In this document: positions 60,026-64,000 of the stretch, piece after piece
Position numbering within the stretch: the first letter of the stretch is position 1
How the letters are laid out: the number at the start of each line of letters is the position of its first letter
The notes under the pieces: generated by a model
Seen by the model: only the letters and a program-made list of their open reading frames with translations
What the model was told of the DNA's origin: nothing
The model's database searches: none
From: Symsagittifera roscoffensis
Taxonomy: Eukaryota; Xenacoelomorpha; Acoela; Convolutidae
Length of the DNA: 64,000 nucleotides
Assembly: GCF_963678635.1 (NCBI RefSeq)
Contig: NC_087062.1
Span: forward strand, 76,560,349 to 76,624,348
Direction: 5' to 3'
Position numbers and translations under genes: made by a program

Positions 60026-60440
60026 TTTACAGAGAGGCGAAGTTGCATTTGCATAAACAAGCAAAAATATGACCGATATCGCTACTGGGAAAAACTGAAT
60101 GAGTTAAGCTTTGAGTCTAATAAATTTCTTAAATGACACACGCCAACTATGAGTCTACATAATCGCTAAGTGACGCAAGCCAGATATGACCCTTTAGCAG
60201 TAGCAGTCAATTTAAAAAAAAACAAAGAAATTTACCAACTAACATGCCTCAATTTATAGAGCGGACGCATTTTAACTAGCACAAGAAAAAGTTCATTAAG
60301 AACATTCGACCTTGCCCAGGTTCGAACCCTCTTATTTTTGGTGCGGCTCTTCTTTCCTACCTCTACGCTACAGATCCATGATACCAGGAAGCTAAGGTTA
60401 AAAACATCGTTCTTCCGGTACTGTTGTACTGCCTTGCTCA
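60023..60440 (-). repeat. SINE-like element, tRNA family 3, second copy
   Basis: Left end with a decayed hairpin (gagaggcgaagttgcatttg, about 60031), body matching 55655-55890 (tgaccgatatcgctactggg), and core at 60303-60384 with the exact B box (minus strand agggttcgaacctg). Compared with this copy, the first lacks about 28 bp covering the hairpin. Confidence 0.75.
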
Positions 60441-61377
60441 CTTTGATTGGCTGATACTAATTATTCTTATCCACTTTTTGGTTTTGAATTAAAGTAACTA
60501 AGGGAATATTATTTTTCTGCATCTCATATCATTAACATAGGATAGTGAAGAGAATATTCAAATGACTTTTTATCAAAAGTGACAGAAGATGAGATAAAAT
60601 ACGCTTGCATCTTGAAGTCTTCGCTTAGCCTCTCCTCTTTTTTCATCGGTTTCCTCTCAATGAAGTTCTTTATACGAAACGCTGCTCGGTGTTTCAACCT
60701 TCGATTTCAGTTTTCAGTTGAGTTTTAACCTTTGTAGAATGAACAAAATGAAGCAACCGGTTCTAAACAACTTTGGTTTTGAGAAACTATTGGAATATTG
60801 GAAATAATTGGAAATGAAAAAGAAAATTCATATTCTTGAAATTGCCATTTTGTCAAGATTACATGCTTATTGAATCTCAAAGCTTTTGCCAGGCTCTCAA
60901 TGTTTTTGATGAGGAGAAACTAACGCATGTATGCTTCGATTAACAAACATTAACTTAAGAATACTATCTATCATGGTATAAATCTATCATTAATCGAATG
61001 AACTTATTTTTATATACATGTAAAATCATACAAAAATAGGAAAGCGGTTATTTTAACTAATTTACATAATATTTTTAAGCATAGTGAGAACACCAAAACT
61101 ATCGCTCCATTTTAAGTAATCATAGAACAGTTGTTTCGATTGGACTTAATTTTTCTACAACCAATAGTCGAACAATAAGTCAAACATAGAAGTTAGAAAA
61201 AGTCAAAAACTGAGTCAATTAGGTAATTACATCGAGCCACTAAAAATCAAGCAACCTTTTCAAGAAGGATCCGAACTAATTTTTAGATATGTTGAAAGAA
61301 TCACTTTTTTAACCAACTTGACTTTTTATTTTGTCGAGCATAGATAACTTTTCTGCTTTCACAGATCAATGGTAACT
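60441..61377. other. Gene-free stretch, 3' side of the membrane-protein gene
   Basis: AT-rich with no repeat or exon recognised. The first few hundred bases below 61378 should be the 3' UTR of the gene on the minus strand; no obvious poly(A) signal was singled out. Confidence 0.45.
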
Positions 61378-62628
61378 CTACATGACATTCGAGTGAATCA
61401 TGTATCCAAAACTCGTGGCTCCTCTCCATAGTTTGTATGCCACCAGCACTCCCACAACCAGTCCGACGGAGGCCATGACAAATGAGACAACAATCATAAC
61501 AATGATCATGGCATGTCCCCTCTTCCTTCCCGCCATTCCACCCTCTTCGGTGACTGATTCGAAGGTAGCACTCGTCACTTCCATGTACGAGAACACTCTG
61601 CATAAAGTGCCGCAATGTTACATTACATGATTAATTTAAAAAAACTAATTCTGTTTGAAAACAGCCAGGAACCATCGTGCTAATTTTGGAATCAATCAAT
61701 TGATCAAATGAAACGCGCGTATTACCTGAGTACAGCTTAACTTCAAAAAAAAAACGCGAGGAAAGACCTAATAGCGGGCCCGGGCAGAGCGATCAACATG
61801 TTTGCTTATTAACATGCGTCAATTTCTTTAATCAGGGTTCATTTACTAATTAAAACCAATTGATTTACTGGGGGAATTGAAGTTTTCGCTTTATACATTC
61901 GGCAAACTGCTCGCTGTTTGAGTGAATAAATTGGTCTTTTCTGTTATACAGCCCAAAAAGTATTCTTTTTGACAATCTTGAAAGTTCTATCATGATGCTA
62001 GAAACTGATTGGTTGAAATAAATATCAGCGAAAAGAATTCTCAGCGTAATAAATGAAAACAGAAGCTCACTTAACAGTTTGATAACTTGGACCGTATAAC
62101 AGAAAATACCCCAAAAATCTCTTTGAATTAATCTTAAAACAGCGAACAAATCAACTGGATTATTTGACAAGAGGCATGGTAATAGACACGCATGCCAATA
62201 GGCCGATCTCCAGCACGCCCATGTGAAAGAAAGCAGTTGAATCGATCGCTAGTTAAAAAAATTTTCACACGAATTTGAAATCTGTGCAATTGCCAAATTT
62301 TGAAATAGAAACTTAGATGTAAGTTTCGGCTCATCGCATGCTAATAGATACACATGCTTACCTCTACGTCGTTATGTACATTAACTTTATCAATTGAAAT
62401 GCAAGTTACTTCATTTTTGCAGCATTTAATTTCTACGTGCCAAAATCTGCCATCTATTGTATTATATCACTCATTACCTGTAATTGTCTTCAAAGTAGTG
62501 CACGTCCGATATTTCGCCTGTGTCGTCATCTTCGTGTTCGATGGTGTACGAAACTTTGACGTGTCCTTTCAGGTTCTTCATTCGTTCAGCTACTTTTGCG
62601 TTCGACAGCATCTCCTGCCGCTCGTTCA
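61378..62628 (-). CDS. Last two exons of an unrecognised single-pass membrane protein
   Basis: Exons 62628-62478 and 61597-61378, about 122 residues in view. Exon 1 of the pair encodes NERQEMLSNAKVAERMKNLK, then GHVKVSYTIEHEDDDTGEIS and DVHYFEDNY. The second begins VFSYMEVTSATFESVTEEGG, then a basic patch (GRKRGH), a clear membrane segment of about 27 residues (from AMIIVMIVVSFV to GVLVAYKLW), and a short tail ending HSNVM. The acceptor (ATTTCAG), donor (TACAG before GTAATG) and second acceptor (TTATGCAG) are good and the phases agree. The basic patch before the membrane segment and the short tail after it would fit a tail-anchored or type II layout; that is inference. Family unknown. Upstream exons must lie beyond 62640, outside or hidden in the repeats. 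Confidence 0.75.
61598..62477. other. Intron of the membrane-protein gene
   Basis: About 880 bp, GT-AG on the minus strand. Open frames inside (61865-62170 and 62134-62334, minus) have no coding signature and no fitting splice phase. Confidence 0.6.
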
Positions 62629-62789
62629 CTGAAATGTTTGAACTTATTGAAACAACTTATATCAAGTCAAAGCTTTTCAAGTTTTGTCAAACATTTAGGG
62701 TGTCCTTTTAAAAAACACTAACAAGTGTCTCAAATGACTCCTCAACTTGCAAAAAGTTGTTTTCCTGATAAACTTTTTTTTAAAATTCA

Positions 62790-63670
62790 ATTTATTTCTT
62801 GAATCAAATCGGACGGCGCATAGTTAAAAACTTTCTAAGCCAGCTACTCCAGATAAGAAACTGAGATATTCTCAGTTATTTCATGTAGCGAATCAGATGA
62901 CAAAAAGTTTCATTATTTCTATTGAAACCAATTAAGCGATGAAACGTCTATGTATTTCAAGTTATTTCATAGACCGAATCAAATTGCAATGAATACAATA
63001 CTTTCTGAGCAGACTAATCCTGGTATGAAACTTTGAACTATTCAAGTTATTTTATAAACCGAATCGGTTCGTGAAAAATGCATGTTTTTCTTTATAAAAA
63101 CTTCTTTCTAAGCTAGCTATTCAAACGAGAAAAAAATTGAAATAATTCAAGTTGTTTCATGAAGTGAACCAGTTCGCAAAAACTTTCAATTTTTCTTAAG
63201 CAAGCTATTGAAGCTATGTAAAACTTCAAGTTACTTTATAGATGGAATCGTTGCGCGAAAAGATTAAGTTTTTCTAGGAAAGCTGATAGTTACGAATCTT
63301 TGAAAGTAAATTAATAAACAAATTAATAAACAAGTTTTTTTTTTCTATTGAAGCAATCAAGCAATGAAATTTTATTTAAACTAAGTTATTTTTAAAGATT
63401 TCATGAAGCGAACCGGATGGGGCAAAGTTTAATTTTTTCTATTGAAGCCAGTTGAGCGATGAATATTCAAATCATTCTTGTCATTTTTAAAGACCGAATC
63501 GTTACTTTTTTGTACTAATTGTTTTGCGAATTACTTTAAGTTTTCTAGGCAAGCTATTCAAGCTATGAAATTTGAAATATTTCAAACTATTTAGACCAAA
63601 TCGTCTTGCGAAAAGCTTAAATTTTTTGTAAGCAAGATATTCAAGCATATAAACTTCGAAAAAATTCAAG
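62790..63670. repeat. Diverged minisatellite, unit about 80-100 bp
   Basis: A marker like caagttatttcatagaccgaatcg recurs near 62870, 62959, 63044, 63149, 63228, 63393, 63475 and 63582, each followed by a T-rich run and gaagc-aattaagcgatgaaa type text. It lies in the intron or upstream region of the membrane-protein gene. Confidence 0.75.
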
Positions 63671-64000
63671 CTGAATTTCGGAAAAAAGGGCAGGTACTGT
63701 CTAGCCTTGAAATTGAATTGAGTTCATCTCGTCTAAAGAAATGAATTTTTGTCAAAAATAATTCTAGAATATTCCAGACATAAGAAAATTTGAGAGCTCT
63801 AGAAAATACTTGTCTTTCTCATAAACATTTCAAGAATTTTTTTAACGTGCATTCGACAAACCTAAAACATTGCGTCCATAGCACATTCCGTTTTCATTTA
63901 AAACAAAGATTGTTCATAATTTGCTTTGTTTTTCATGTTTTTGAGCTACCTTTAAAATGACAGATAGGAATCAAATAAAACAAATATCACTAAGCTCTCA
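63671..64000. other. Right edge, nothing recognised
   Basis: AT-rich sequence without exon, RNA gene or clear repeat. Confidence 0.4.

Overview
The window is nuclear DNA from an animal, probably an invertebrate. It is strongly AT-rich and mostly non-coding. The few genes are split by GT-AG introns, and two of them have clear animal relatives (UBR3 and URI1). SINE-like repeats with tRNA-like cores, long diverged tandem arrays and non-autonomous DNA transposons fill the space between exons. I cannot name the phylum from the sequence alone.

Every gene I can support is on the minus strand. From left to right they are: (1) the first three coding exons of a UBR3-type E3 ubiquitin ligase (5601 down to 3226), whose later exons were not found; (2) a nearly complete URI1 gene, the unconventional prefoldin RPB5 interactor (42813 down to 31817, six exons found); (3) an intact single-exon reading frame for an unrecognised 618-residue acidic protein (47303 down to 45447); (4) a broken second copy of the 5' end of that gene (51533 down to 50922); (5) the last two exons of an unrecognised single-pass membrane protein (62628 down to 61378).

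The rest is repeats. Between about 11.7 and 30.5 kb lies a tandem duplication of a roughly 9.4-kb unit. Each copy carries its own later tandem duplication (about 0.9 kb in copy 1, 1.12 kb in copy 2). Between 46.8 and 55.5 kb lies a second tandem duplication, of a roughly 4.2-kb unit. Its breakpoint cuts the 618-residue gene, leaving one intact copy and one truncated copy that keeps the 5' flank. These near-identical direct repeats could be real recent duplications or unmerged haplotypes in an assembly.

The most unusual material is a modular repeat family. Its members start with a small GC-rich hairpin (GCGAAGC, a few bases, GCTTCGC), run through a variable number of about 170-bp units, and end in a conserved module with a palindrome followed by CTAG. 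The same hairpin, found at roughly 25 places, also lies at one end of elements with tRNA-like cores. I also see a 414-bp element with hAT-like ends and a 7/8-matching 8-bp target duplication, and a 421-bp element with 41-bp inverted ends.

The two recognised genes act in separate processes (protein degradation, and RNA polymerase assembly/prefoldin-like chaperoning). Nothing suggests an operon or a joint pathway.
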